Source of the DNA: Myxococcales bacterium
Lineage (GTDB): Bacteria; Myxococcota; Myxococcia; Myxococcales; Myxococcaceae
Assembly: GCA_003153055.1 (NCBI GenBank)
Contig: PMBV01000116.1
Coordinates: 8,343 to 32,757 of the forward strand
DNA: 24,415 nt
Direction of reading: 5' to 3'
A program made the translations under genes and the position numbers. This document shows positions 1-6,649 of the stretch, one piece after another; the stretch's first letter is position 1, and every line of letters begins with the position of its first letter. The notes under the pieces are model-generated. The model saw only the letters and a list, made by a program, of their open reading frames with translations, did no database searches and was not told where the DNA came from.

Positions 1-125
1 GCGACGTCGGCCATGCCCATCGGCATTCCGGGGTGGCCCGACTTCGCCTTTTCGACCGCGTCCATCGACAGGGCGCGGATCGCGTTGGCCAACATCTTCT
101 CGGAAACGGCAGGAGTGTTCGTCAT
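1..125 (-). CDS. tkt: Transketolase, N-terminal fragment (runs off window edge)
   Basis: Only the first 41 residues are present; the rest lies beyond position 1. They read as the start of a transketolase, with the conserved [12 protein letters not shown] and [11 protein letters not shown] segments; the second contributes to the thiamine diphosphate site. Transketolase moves two-carbon units between sugar phosphates in the Calvin and pentose phosphate pathways. The gene is third in a minus-strand cluster after fructose-bisphosphatase and phosphoribulokinase, 26 bases past the phosphoribulokinase stop, which points to a Calvin-cycle (cbbT-type) role. An in-frame ATG six bases upstream (129-131) is an equally possible start. 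No clear ribosome binding site precedes either. The identity is confident; the Calvin-specific role is inferred from context. Confidence 0.9.
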   Translation of the reverse strand, partial: MTNTPAVSEKMLANAIRALSMDAVEKAKSGHPGMPMGMADV

Positions 126-151
126 GGTCATGAGGGGGCGAGGGGTGGGGC

Positions 152-1027
152 TCAGGCGAGTCGCCGCTTGCGCTCGACGAGCTTCATGAGGAGGGGGGTC
201 AAGATGAGCTGCAGGGCCAGGTCGAACTTGTTTCCAGGCACCACGATGGAGTTGGGGCGAGACATGAAGCTGTTGTGGATCATCGAGATCAAATACGGAA
301 AATCGATGCCCCGGGGGCGAGCGAAGCGGATCACCACCATCGACTCGTCGGGCGTGGGGATCCACCGGGCGATGAAGGGGTTCGAGGTATCGACGGTCGG
401 CACTCGCTGGAAGTTGATGTCGGTCTGAGTGAACTGCGGGCAGATGTACTGGACGTAGTCGGGCATACGACGAAGGATCGTGTCCGTCACGGCCTCCGTT
501 GAGTACCCCCGGGAGGCCTTGTCTCGGTGGATCTTCTGGATCCATTCGAGGTTGATAACCGGCACGACCCCTATCTTCAGGTCGGCGAATTGGGCCACGT
601 TGACCTGGTCGGTCACCACCGCCCCGTGCAGGCCCTCGTAGAAGAGCAGGTCGGTGTTGGGCGGAAAGTCTTGCCAGGGCGTGAAGCCGCCGACCGGCAC
701 CCCATGTCGCTCGGCCTCGGCCTCGTCATGAATGTAGAGGCGGGTGCGCCCGGTGCCCCTCTCGGAGTACTGCCGGATGCTGGCCTCGAGCTCCTCCAAC
801 AGGTTGGCGTCCGGCCCGAAGTGGCTGAAGTGGTCGTTCCCTCGCGCAGCGGCGTCGGCCATGACCTTGCGCATGGCATCGCGATCGTAGCGGTGAAAGG
901 CGTCACCCTCGATCATCGCGGCGCTCACTCCCTCTCGCCGGGCGATCTGCTCGAAGCTGTGCTTCACCGTCGTGGTGCCTGCTCCCGAGGATCCGGTGAC
1001 GCAGATGATGGGGAATCGCTGAGACAC
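152..1027 (-). CDS. prk: Phosphoribulokinase (class I, proteobacterial type)
   Basis: This enzyme phosphorylates ribulose 5-phosphate with ATP to make ribulose 1,5-bisphosphate, the RuBisCO substrate. It is the step most diagnostic of the Calvin cycle apart from RuBisCO. The 291-residue product has the P-loop GSSGAGTTT (residues 13-20 region) and the [10 protein letters not shown] segment. Its Asp42, His45, Arg49, Glu131 (FYEGLHG) and Asp169 (IHRD) fall at the numbers known for catalytic or substrate residues in the Rhodobacter sphaeroides enzyme. Length is typical for the octameric class I form. The start is GTG, preceded by AGGAG seven bases upstream. It sits between fructose-bisphosphatase (35 bases upstream) and transketolase on the same strand, as in cbbFPT clusters. 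Everything visible suggests an active enzyme. Confidence 0.96.
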   Translation of the reverse strand: MSQRFPIICVTGSSGAGTTTVKHSFEQIARREGVSAAMIEGDAFHRYDRDAMRKVMADAAARGNDHFSHFGPDANLLEELEASIRQYSERGTGRTRLYIHDEAEAERHGVPVGGFTPWQDFPPNTDLLFYEGLHGAVVTDQVNVAQFADLKIGVVPVINLEWIQKIHRDKASRGYSTEAVTDTILRRMPDYVQYICPQFTQTDINFQRVPTVDTSNPFIARWIPTPDESMVVIRFARPRGIDFPYLISMIHNSFMSRPNSIVVPGNKFDLALQLILTPLLMKLVERKRRLA

Positions 1028-1062
1028 GACGGTGCTCCTGGGCGGTGAACGGCGTTGGCGCT

Positions 1063-2070
1063 CTACACCTTGAGCAGGCCCCGCTGGCCGAACAAGGGTG
1101 AGCGCTCGAAGATGTCGCTCGGGTTGGCCTTGTAGCGCGCGATGCGGTCGATCTCACTGGCCGAGCCGAACATGAGGGGCGTGCGCTGGTGCAGGTCGGT
1201 CGGCTGAAGGTCGAGGATTCGGGTGAAGCCGTCGATGGCCTTGCCTCCCGCGTTCTCGACGAGGAAGGCGATGGGGTTGGCCTCGAACACCAGGCGAAGC
1301 CGCCCGTGCTCGTTGCCCCTTCGAGTGTCGCGAGGGGAGAGGAACACGCCGCCCCGCACCAAGATGCGGTGGCACTCGCCTACCAGCGACCCGACCCACC
1401 GCATACTGACATCGGCGCTCCGAGCGCCCTCGGTGCCCGCGATGCAATCGTCGATGTACGCGCGGATCGACTCGCTCCAGAACCGGTAGTTCGACGCGTT
1501 GATGGCGTACTCGTTGGAGGTCCTGGCCGTCATCACGTCGGCGTGGGTCAACTGAAAGCCGTCATCGCCCAGGGTGAAGATCTGCGTTCCCGAGCCCAAG
1601 CTCAGGGCGAGCGCGCAGTGGGGGCCGTAGATGACATAGCCCGACGCGAGCAGACGATTCCCCGGCTGCAGGAGCACCGCGTCGGCACCGCGTGACTCCT
1701 CGGACGGGAGTACCGAGAAGATCGTCCCCACCGAGACGTTCGCGTCGAGGTTGGTGGCGCCATCGAGGGGGTGCACGGTGACCGCCAGTGGAGCGCCTCT
1801 CCGTACCGCCACCGGCGCCTCGAGCCCGCGAGACGCGATGAACGCCACCGACGCACCCTCGAGCGAAGCCAGCAATCGGTCAGCAGCCCATTGCCTGAGC
1901 GCCGCCGGAGTCTCTTCGCCGCGCGACGCCGCCAGGTACCCCAGCCGGACCCGAACCGCGATCTCCGCTGCAGCCCGCGCCACGCCCAGCACCACCTCGG
2001 CGACGTGGGCTCTCAGCGGATCGCCGCCGTGCCATCGCGTCAGATGGCTCTCGAGGCCGGGCATCTCCAT
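1063..2070 (-). CDS. cbbF: Class I fructose-1,6-bisphosphatase homologue with altered metal site
   Basis: The 335-residue protein is clearly a class I fructose-bisphosphatase. It has PLDGATNLDANVSVGTIFS, the ASNYRFW segment, the signature GRLRLVFEANPIAF and a late ILDLQPT-LHQR motif. The family hydrolyses fructose 1,6-bisphosphate to fructose 6-phosphate in the Calvin cycle and gluconeogenesis. Three metal ligands seem changed. The usual ASEEE reads ASRGL (codons near 1825-1830), replacing both Glu. The usual DPLDG reads HPLDG (codon 1771-1773), replacing the first Asp; the second Asp is kept. Activity is therefore doubtful, though the frame is intact and the rest is well conserved. GGAGG lies about 10 bases before the ATG; a second ATG two codons in is possible. 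It is first in the cbb cluster, which starts at the divergent region shared with the sulfide:quinone oxidoreductase gene. Confidence 0.9.
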   Translation of the reverse strand: MEMPGLESHLTRWHGGDPLRAHVAEVVLGVARAAAEIAVRVRLGYLAASRGEETPAALRQWAADRLLASLEGASVAFIASRGLEAPVAVRRGAPLAVTVHPLDGATNLDANVSVGTIFSVLPSEESRGADAVLLQPGNRLLASGYVIYGPHCALALSLGSGTQIFTLGDDGFQLTHADVMTARTSNEYAINASNYRFWSESIRAYIDDCIAGTEGARSADVSMRWVGSLVGECHRILVRGGVFLSPRDTRRGNEHGRLRLVFEANPIAFLVENAGGKAIDGFTRILDLQPTDLHQRTPLMFGSASEIDRIARYKANPSDIFERSPLFGQRGLLKV

Positions 2071-2219
2071 TCGGACGGTTACCTCCAGGCTCCCTGGTTC
2101 ACTTCGAGGCGATCAGAGCACGTTTCTAACTTTTCGGATTCAGCAGATTAAATTTACGAAAAAATCCCAACCCTGGCTCCTGGCTCCCATCGACGCGCTG
2201 TAGGTGATTGGAGTACCGC
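2071..2219. promoter_or_regulatory. AT-rich divergent promoter region between cbb operon and sqr
   Basis: This 149-base gap separates the divergent fructose-bisphosphatase and sulfide:quinone oxidoreductase genes, so promoters for both probably lie here. Positions about 2121-2167 are strikingly AT-rich for this genome and include a perfect 8-bp palindrome, TAAATTTA, at 2149-2156, inside a longer segment flanked by TTC and GAA. LysR-type regulators such as CbbR bind AT-rich T-N11-A sites in such positions, but no regulator gene is visible here. No -35/-10 pair could be assigned with confidence. Confidence 0.5.
2210..2213 (+). promoter_or_regulatory. Ribosome binding site deciding the sqr start
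   Basis: GGAG lies six bases before the ATG at 2220. The in-frame TTG at 2208 overlaps this motif, so the ATG is the better start; it also places the FAD-binding strand right at the N-terminus, as usual in this family. Confidence 0.7.
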
Positions 2220-3671
2220 ATGTCACGTGTTGTCGTATTGGGCTCGGGAGTCGCGGGGCATACCGCGACCTCCTTCTTGAGGAAGTGGCTGGGTCGCGAG
2301 CACGAGATCGTCGTGGTGTCGCCCAGGCCCGATTACAACTGGGTCCCCTCCAACATCTGGGTGGGAGTCGGGCTGCTCAAGGCCGAGAAGGTGCTGTTCC
2401 CCCTGGCCCCCGTGTACGCCCGAAACGGCATCGACTTCCGCCAGGCCAGCGCCGTCGCCCTGTACCCCGAGGGCACGGTCGACGCGCCGAAGCCTTTCGT
2501 GGAGATCGAGTACACGATCGAGGCGCGGCGCGGTCAACGCGAGCGCGTCACCTACGACTACCTCATCAACGCGACCGGTCCCAAGCTGGCGTTCGAGGCG
2601 ACCCCGGGCCTCGGGCCTGGCAAGCACACGGTGTCGGTCTGCACCGCTGACCACGCTACCGAGGCGGCTCACGTCTTCAACGAGAAGGTCGAGCGCATGC
2701 GCAAAGGCGAGCGCCAGCGCTTCGTCATCGGGATGGGCCACGGCGGGGCCACCTGCCAGGGCGCGGCCTTCGAGTACATCGTCAACCTCGAGTTCGAGCT
2801 GCGAGCCCGCGGCGTCCGAGAGATGGCTGACATCACCTACCTGACCAACGAGTATGAGGTCGGCGACTTCGGCATGGGGAGCCTCCACCTCAGGCAGGGG
2901 GGGTATGTCACGCCGAGCCGAGTCTTCACCGAGTCGCTGTTCGCCGAACGGGGCGTCGACTGGGTGACGAAGGCCGGGGTGAAGTCGATCGACGCGGGCC
3001 GCATTTCGTACGAGCTCCTCTCCGGTGAGGAGCGCGAGCTCGAGTTCGACATGGCCATGCTGTTGCCGCCCTTCCGCGGGGTGTCACTCCAGGCCTTCGA
3101 CCGCGCCGGGGCCGACATGACCAGCACGCTGTTCGCGCCCAGTGGCTTCATGAAGGTCGACGCCGACTACACGGCCAAGCCCTACGAGCAGTGGAAGGCC
3201 AGTGACTGGCCGAAGACCTACCAGACGACCTACCCCAACGTGTTCGCCGCGGGCATCGCGTTCGCCCCGCCGCACCCGGTGTCGGTGCCCCGGACGAGCC
3301 CCAAGGGTACCGTCATCACACCGGCGCCTCCGCGCACTGGCATGCCCTCGGCCACCATCGGCCGCGCCGTCGCCAGGAGCATCGCCGACATGATTCACGG
3401 GGCCCCAAAGCCGACTCATACCGCGTCGATGGCCGAGATGGGCGCCGCGTGCGTGGCGTCGGCCGGCGCCAACCCCTTCACTGGTACGGCCGTGTCGATC
3501 ACCGTCTTCCCCATCGTGCCCGACTTCGAGGAGTACCCGGAGTACGGCCGCGACCTCGACTTCACCTTCGGGGAGATCGGCCTCGCTGGCCACTGGATCA
3601 AGATTCTCCTCCACCACATGTTCCTCCACAAAGCTCGCCTGCGTCCGTTCTGGTCGCTCATTCCGGAGTAG
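2220..3671 (+). CDS. sqr: Sulfide:quinone oxidoreductase
   Basis: This flavoprotein family oxidises sulfide to sulfane sulfur or polysulfide and passes electrons to the quinone pool at the cytoplasmic membrane. The 483-residue product opens with an FAD-binding GSGVAGHTA motif. It has all three cysteines expected of a classical SQR: Cys141 (SVCTADHA), Cys179 (GGATCQGAAFEY) and Cys411 (MGAACVASAG). A second nucleotide/FAD segment, YPNVFAAGIAFAPP, is also present. The C-terminus (GHWIKILLHHMFLHKARLRPFW) is amphipathic and aromatic, as expected for monotopic membrane attachment. The SQR subtype was not determined. The gene is divergent from the cbb operon and is followed two bases later by a coupled 53-residue gene. 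It may feed electrons from sulfide into respiration and CO2 fixation. Confidence 0.9.
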   Translation: MSRVVVLGSGVAGHTATSFLRKWLGREHEIVVVSPRPDYNWVPSNIWVGVGLLKAEKVLFPLAPVYARNGIDFRQASAVALYPEGTVDAPKPFVEIEYTIEARRGQRERVTYDYLINATGPKLAFEATPGLGPGKHTVSVCTADHATEAAHVFNEKVERMRKGERQRFVIGMGHGGATCQGAAFEYIVNLEFELRARGVREMADITYLTNEYEVGDFGMGSLHLRQGGYVTPSRVFTESLFAERGVDWVTKAGVKSIDAGRISYELLSGEERELEFDMAMLLPPFRGVSLQAFDRAGADMTSTLFAPSGFMKVDADYTAKPYEQWKASDWPKTYQTTYPNVFAAGIAFAPPHPVSVPRTSPKGTVITPAPPRTGMPSATIGRAVARSIADMIHGAPKPTHTASMAEMGAACVASAGANPFTGTAVSITVFPIVPDFEEYPEYGRDLDFTFGEIGLAGHWIKILLHHMFLHKARLRPFWSLIPE

Positions 3672-3673
3672 CT

Positions 3674-3835
3674 ATGCTCGCCCCCTCACGACACGGCCTC
3701 AACGACCGCTGGCTGTCCGTTACCAGGCCCACCGCTGTCACTCGGTGGTGGCGGGTGTTTCTCCCCTGGCAACTCGCGCGCTTCGTGATGATCAACTGGA
3801 AGATGGTGGAGATCATCATCAAGAGTCACCACTGA
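3674..3835 (+). CDS. 53-residue aromatic, basic protein coupled to sqr
   Basis: This short gene starts two bases after the sqr stop. GGAG, which overlaps the end of sqr, lies five bases before its ATG, so it is probably translated together with sqr. The product has a basic N-terminal third and then an aromatic and hydrophobic stretch (RWWRVFLPWQLARFVMINW) ending KSHH. That stretch could form a membrane-interface helix or a single membrane segment. No function is recognised. The tight coupling suggests a small partner or membrane anchor of the SQR, or an assembly factor; this is inference. A longer in-frame extension reaching back to 3449 would lie wholly inside sqr and is not supported. Confidence 0.65.
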   Translation: MLAPSRHGLNDRWLSVTRPTAVTRWWRVFLPWQLARFVMINWKMVEIIIKSHH

Positions 3836-3878
3836 GCCGGCGATTGAATGGACCCGGGAGGGCGTCGTCCAAAGGGGC

Positions 3879-4472
3879 ATGAACAAGACACTCCTCGGAC
3901 TCCTGGTAGCGGTGAGCACGGTGGGCGCGACGGCGCGGGCTGACTCGAAGCACTCGGGCCCGCCAGCTCCGCGACAGGCGCCGGTTCAGGGACCAACGCA
4001 GCAGGCGCCGATGCACCAGGCGCCGGGTCAGCCGATGCACCAGGCGCCGGGTCAGCCGATGCACCAGGCGCCGGGTCAGCCGATGCACCAGGCGCCGAGT
4101 CAGCCGATGCACCAGACGTCGGGTCAGCCGATGCACCAGGCGCCGAGTCAGCCGATGCACCAGCCTTCATCGCCGCCGCCCAGCAAGGCTCCGCGAGGGT
4201 CGAGCCCAGTCGGCCACTACGAAGCCCGCCCCGTGCATGTGTGGGTCGCGGCGGTGAGTCAGCGAGTCTGGGAGGCGGGCCGGTGCACCATGGCGTTTGG
4301 GCACGAGCGATGTGAGCCGGCGCACGTCCGGACCGTGGTCACCCCCGGGCACTTCGAGACGCAGAGCCAGTGGGTGTGGGTGAGTCGCGAGCGTGGGCCG
4401 GAGCTGGCGGTTCGCGGGCCCGTCGGTGGCCACTTCGCGGTTCCCGTCACCGCCCCGCGTCACGGTAGCTGA
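3879..4472 (+). CDS. Exported protein with Q/P/M/H-rich tandem repeat
   Basis: The 197-residue product begins with a signal peptide (MNKTLLGLLVAVSTVGATARA), so it is predicted to be exported. Residues about 30-100 are a low-complexity Gln/Pro/Met/His tract built from an 8-residue unit QPMHQAPG. The C-terminal half has two related modules, GHYEARPVHVWV and GHFETQSQWVWV, each a GH-aromatic-E followed by VWV, with two Cys between them. The function is unknown. The His/Met-rich tract could bind metal, and the VWV modules resemble repeats of small periplasmic or surface proteins; both are guesses. AAAGGGG just before the ATG is a poorly spaced ribosome site. The gene lies 43 bases after the sqr-coupled small gene and may be a separate unit. 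Confidence 0.75.
   Translation: MNKTLLGLLVAVSTVGATARADSKHSGPPAPRQAPVQGPTQQAPMHQAPGQPMHQAPGQPMHQAPGQPMHQAPSQPMHQTSGQPMHQAPSQPMHQPSSPPPSKAPRGSSPVGHYEARPVHVWVAAVSQRVWEAGRCTMAFGHERCEPAHVRTVVTPGHFETQSQWVWVSRERGPELAVRGPVGGHFAVPVTAPRHGS
4010..4163 (+). repeat. 24-bp tandem repeat, six full copies plus a partial
   Basis: The units start at 4010, 4034, 4058, 4082, 4106 and 4130, with a 10-base partial at 4154. The unit begins GATGCACCAGGCGCCGGGTC. Units 1-3 are identical; later ones differ by one to three bases. Because 24 is a multiple of three, copy number can change without breaking the frame. It encodes QPMHQAPG-type units. Confidence 0.95.
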
Positions 4473-4549
4473 AGTGTCTTGAGGTGGCTGGGGGCTTGCC
4501 CGTCTCAATGGGCGCTCCCAGCCGGCCACTCGACCAGGGACCAGGCTCG

Positions 4550-4570
4550 AATGGAAGCTGCTCTTCCATT
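4550..4570. terminator. Perfect 8-bp hairpin in a convergent gap
   Basis: AATGGAAG at 4550-4557 and CTTCCATT at 4563-4570 pair perfectly across a 5-base loop. It lies 78 bases past the plus-strand repeat-protein gene and is the best terminator candidate for it. No T-tract follows, so a rho-independent role is uncertain. Confidence 0.35.
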
Positions 4571-4621
4571 TGGGCCTCACCCCTGCGGGCCACGGACCTC
4601 CCGTCGAGGGTCGATCGATCA

Positions 4622-4669
4622 GCGAGGGTCCCCAACATTGTCACCGATGGTACCATTCGCGACCCTCGC
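4622..4669. terminator. Long dyad with nested palindrome downstream of the minus-strand sulfur operon
   Basis: GCGAGGGTC at 4622-4630 pairs perfectly with GACCCTCGC at 4661-4669. The enclosed segment contains a perfect 10-bp palindrome, ATGGTACCAT, at 4647-4656. It lies 43 bases beyond the stop of the last gene of the minus-strand sulfur operon, so it could be a terminator or mRNA 3'-end structure. No T-run is seen, and an operator or repetitive element is also possible. Confidence 0.35.
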
Positions 4670-4711
4670 GGCAGATGTACCCATTGGTGCTGTCGCGGGC
4701 GCCCGGGCCCC

Positions 4712-5335
4712 TCAGCACCCCTCGCGTGCCGCTGCCGGGTGGTGCGCGTCTTGTCGCTTGATGGGTGCCACCGGGAGATCCGCCGTGTTGCCCGACTGGG
4801 CCCGCTCGCCAGCGAAGTACGCCCGAATCGCCTCTCTCCGCCTCAGCTCGGCGCGCTGATCCTCGTCGGCCACGCCCTCGAACGACACTTCCCTCAAGAT
4901 GTCCGATTCCCACGCCCCGAAGCCACCCTTGAGCAACAGGAGGTTGGGGTTCAACGCGAGGATCTTGGGGAGCTCCACCCGCTCGGTGCCGGTCTCGGTG
5001 TAGACGACCAGCTTCTTGGACAGGTCGACGAAGTTGCCCTCCTCCACCGCCCGACGGCCCTCCTCGCGGCTGGTGTGACAGTGGCCGCAGTTGACCGCCG
5101 AGCGAATGTGGCCTCGCTCGAATTGCTCGGGAGTGCGCAGGTCGACGACGGTGAAGTCCCGGCGGCCCTCGAGCATCCACTTGGCGAGCTCGGCCGGGGT
5201 CACCGCCCGGTGCGCTGCCGCGTTCACCTCGTAGCGCAGCCGGCGCGGCGGAGGCCCCTTGGCCGACAGCGCCGCCACGGTGATGCCCGACGCGAGCGCG
5301 ACCAACCCGAAGATGACTCGTTTGGTGGTGAGCAT
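4712..5335 (-). CDS. Exported rhodanese-fold protein with CXXCH, lacking the catalytic Cys
   Basis: The 207-residue product starts with a membrane anchor or signal peptide (VIFGLVALASGITVAALSA), so the domain is probably periplasmic. Residues about 45-150 follow the rhodanese pattern: FTVVDLRTPEQFERGHIRSAVN, then KLVVYTETGTERV, then LKGGFGAWE. Where rhodaneses have the sulfur-carrying Cys (VVYCxxGxR), this protein has Thr113. Instead it has CGHCH at residues 83-87, a CXXCH motif of the type that binds haem c, just after the AVN turn. Sulfurtransfer by the usual mechanism is unlikely. Haem, metal or disulfide chemistry is possible. AAGGAG lies eight bases before the ATG. It is the last gene of the operon, five bases after a YeeE/YedE gene, which suggests a role with sulfur transport or the reductase complex. 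Confidence 0.85.
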   Translation of the reverse strand: MLTTKRVIFGLVALASGITVAALSAKGPPPRRLRYEVNAAAHRAVTPAELAKWMLEGRRDFTVVDLRTPEQFERGHIRSAVNCGHCHTSREEGRRAVEEGNFVDLSKKLVVYTETGTERVELPKILALNPNLLLLKGGFGAWESDILREVSFEGVADEDQRAELRRREAIRAYFAGERAQSGNTADLPVAPIKRQDAHHPAAAREGC

Positions 5336-5340
5336 GGTGT

Positions 5341-5958
5341 TCACTCCTTCGCCGTCGATGCGAGCGTCTTGTTGGCCATGCGGCGATCGATGACGTGGGT
5401 GACAGCGAAGGCCCCCAGCGCCATCACCACCACGGCCAGCACCACGACGGCCACCGGGAGCCCGAGCGCCTCGGGCAAGAGCACCTTGCCCCTGCTGCCC
5501 GACTCGTAGAGGCCCTGCACCGCGGGGAAGGCGAAGAAGAAGGCCACCACGCCGACGAAGAACCCGAGGAGGTACGTCAGCGCGTCGACCCTCCCGGTGG
5601 CGCAGGCCACCACCGCGGTGCCGGGGCAGTACTGGCCAACCCCGAAGCCCACGCCGAAGACGAGCCCGCCGACCAACTGCGGCCAGAGGAACGTCTCGTT
5701 GATCTGCACCTGCCCGAGATCGAGGACGCCAACCGCGCTGAGGCCGAAGAGGCCCAGCATCGCCACCACGATGGCGGTGAACATCACGCGGAGCACGGCG
5801 AAGTTGTAGCCGTACCACTGCCCCGCGAGGGTGCGCGCGCTGCCGAACCCGGCGCGCTCGAGGACGAAGCCGAAGCCGACGCCGAGGAGCGCGGCCATGG
5901 CGATGGTGGGTGTGGTGCCCCACTCGGCGATTTTGGAAATGGGTGCCAAGGGTTCCAT
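5341..5958 (-). CDS. YeeE/YedE family membrane protein (second copy)
   Basis: The 205-residue protein has about five to six membrane segments and YeeE/YedE (DUF395) hallmarks: GFGFVLERAGFGSARTLAG near the N-terminus and the conserved Cys loop GVGQYCPGTAVVA (Cys111), plus Cys119. Characterised YeeE members import thiosulfate through conserved Cys residues; smaller relatives are linked to sulfur or selenium compound uptake. At about 200 residues it is a half-size form, so pairing with the adjacent half-size copy is likely. AAAGGAG lies 10 bases before the ATG, and the upstream copy ends one base before it. The substrate is unknown; sulfane sulfur or thiosulfate import or export is suggested by the reductase genes around it. 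Confidence 0.9.
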   Translation of the reverse strand: MEPLAPISKIAEWGTTPTIAMAALLGVGFGFVLERAGFGSARTLAGQWYGYNFAVLRVMFTAIVVAMLGLFGLSAVGVLDLGQVQINETFLWPQLVGGLVFGVGFGVGQYCPGTAVVACATGRVDALTYLLGFFVGVVAFFFAFPAVQGLYESGSRGKVLLPEALGLPVAVVVLAVVVMALGAFAVTHVIDRRMANKTLASTAKE

Positions 5959-5959
5959 G

Positions 5960-6649
5960 TCAGAGCCACTCCTTTCGAACGAAGTACGCGATGCCGTAAC
6001 CGCCGGCGAACACCGCCATCATGAAGACCCAGCTCCCCAGCGCCAGCGTCGCGCCCCCGGTGAGCGCCTGGCCCGAGGTGCACCCCCGCGCCAGCCGGGC
6101 CCCGAAGGCCGAGATGAAGCCTCCCAGCATCGCCAACGCCAGCCGCCCGCGCACCGTCGCGTGGGGGCCCTTCTCGGTCATCAGCCGGGTGCGCGCCGAG
6201 AGCATGCCGCTGGCGAAGCCGCCCACCGCGACGCCGACGAAGAGGTAGACGAGGAAGTCGTCGAGCGCGTCGGCGTCGTCGTTGATGTACTGGGCGGTGT
6301 AGGGGTTCTTGCGAGCGATGGTCTCCTTCTCGTGCGCGGTGCCGCCTCGCACCGAAGCCTCGGTCTTCTGGATCGCGAAGGCTGCCAGGCGGGTGACCGC
6401 GCCCGACGCGCCCAGGCCTCTCCCCGTGACGACGAAGGCCGTGAGGAGCACCAGGCCCAGCGCGATGCCCGCGGCGTAGGAGTTCCAGTACGGCTCGGGC
6501 AGTCGCTCCGACGTCACCCGGAGCTCGGCCTCCCCCGGTTCGCCGAGGGACGCCGGCGGTGAGGGGAGGGCGGCTTCGGACGCCGAGACGACCTGGGGCA
6601 GCGGCGGCGGGCCACTCATGGCGGTCTCCACGGTTCTTGGTTCAGTCAT
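5960..6649 (-). CDS. YeeE/YedE family membrane protein (first copy)
   Basis: The 229-residue protein has a polar, Pro/Ala/Glu-rich N-terminal 50 residues, then four or five membrane segments and the conserved YeeE loop ARLARGCTSGQALTGG (Cys190). The start chosen is the ATG at 6647-6649, which overlaps the end of the NrfD-like gene by eight bases and implies translational coupling. The open frame upstream of it is only a shadow of that gene. The partner copy follows with one intervening base. The two Cys loops (GCTSGQ and QYCPGT) differ, so the copies are not a recent duplication. Together they probably make one two-part channel for a small sulfur species. Confidence 0.88.
   Translation of the reverse strand: MTEPRTVETAMSGPPPLPQVVSASEAALPSPPASLGEPGEAELRVTSERLPEPYWNSYAAGIALGLVLLTAFVVTGRGLGASGAVTRLAAFAIQKTEASVRGGTAHEKETIARKNPYTAQYINDDADALDDFLVYLFVGVAVGGFASGMLSARTRLMTEKGPHATVRGRLALAMLGGFISAFGARLARGCTSGQALTGGATLALGSWVFMMAVFAGGYGIAYFVRKEWL

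Noticed and set aside
3819..4160. Minus-strand open frames with repeated RLTRRLVH or GASADPA units
   Set aside because: They are antisense readings of the 24-bp repeat in the exported protein gene.
4484..5509. 341-codon plus-strand open frame over the rhodanese-fold gene
   Set aside because: No family motif; the minus strand carries a signal segment, rhodanese motifs and a good ribosome site.
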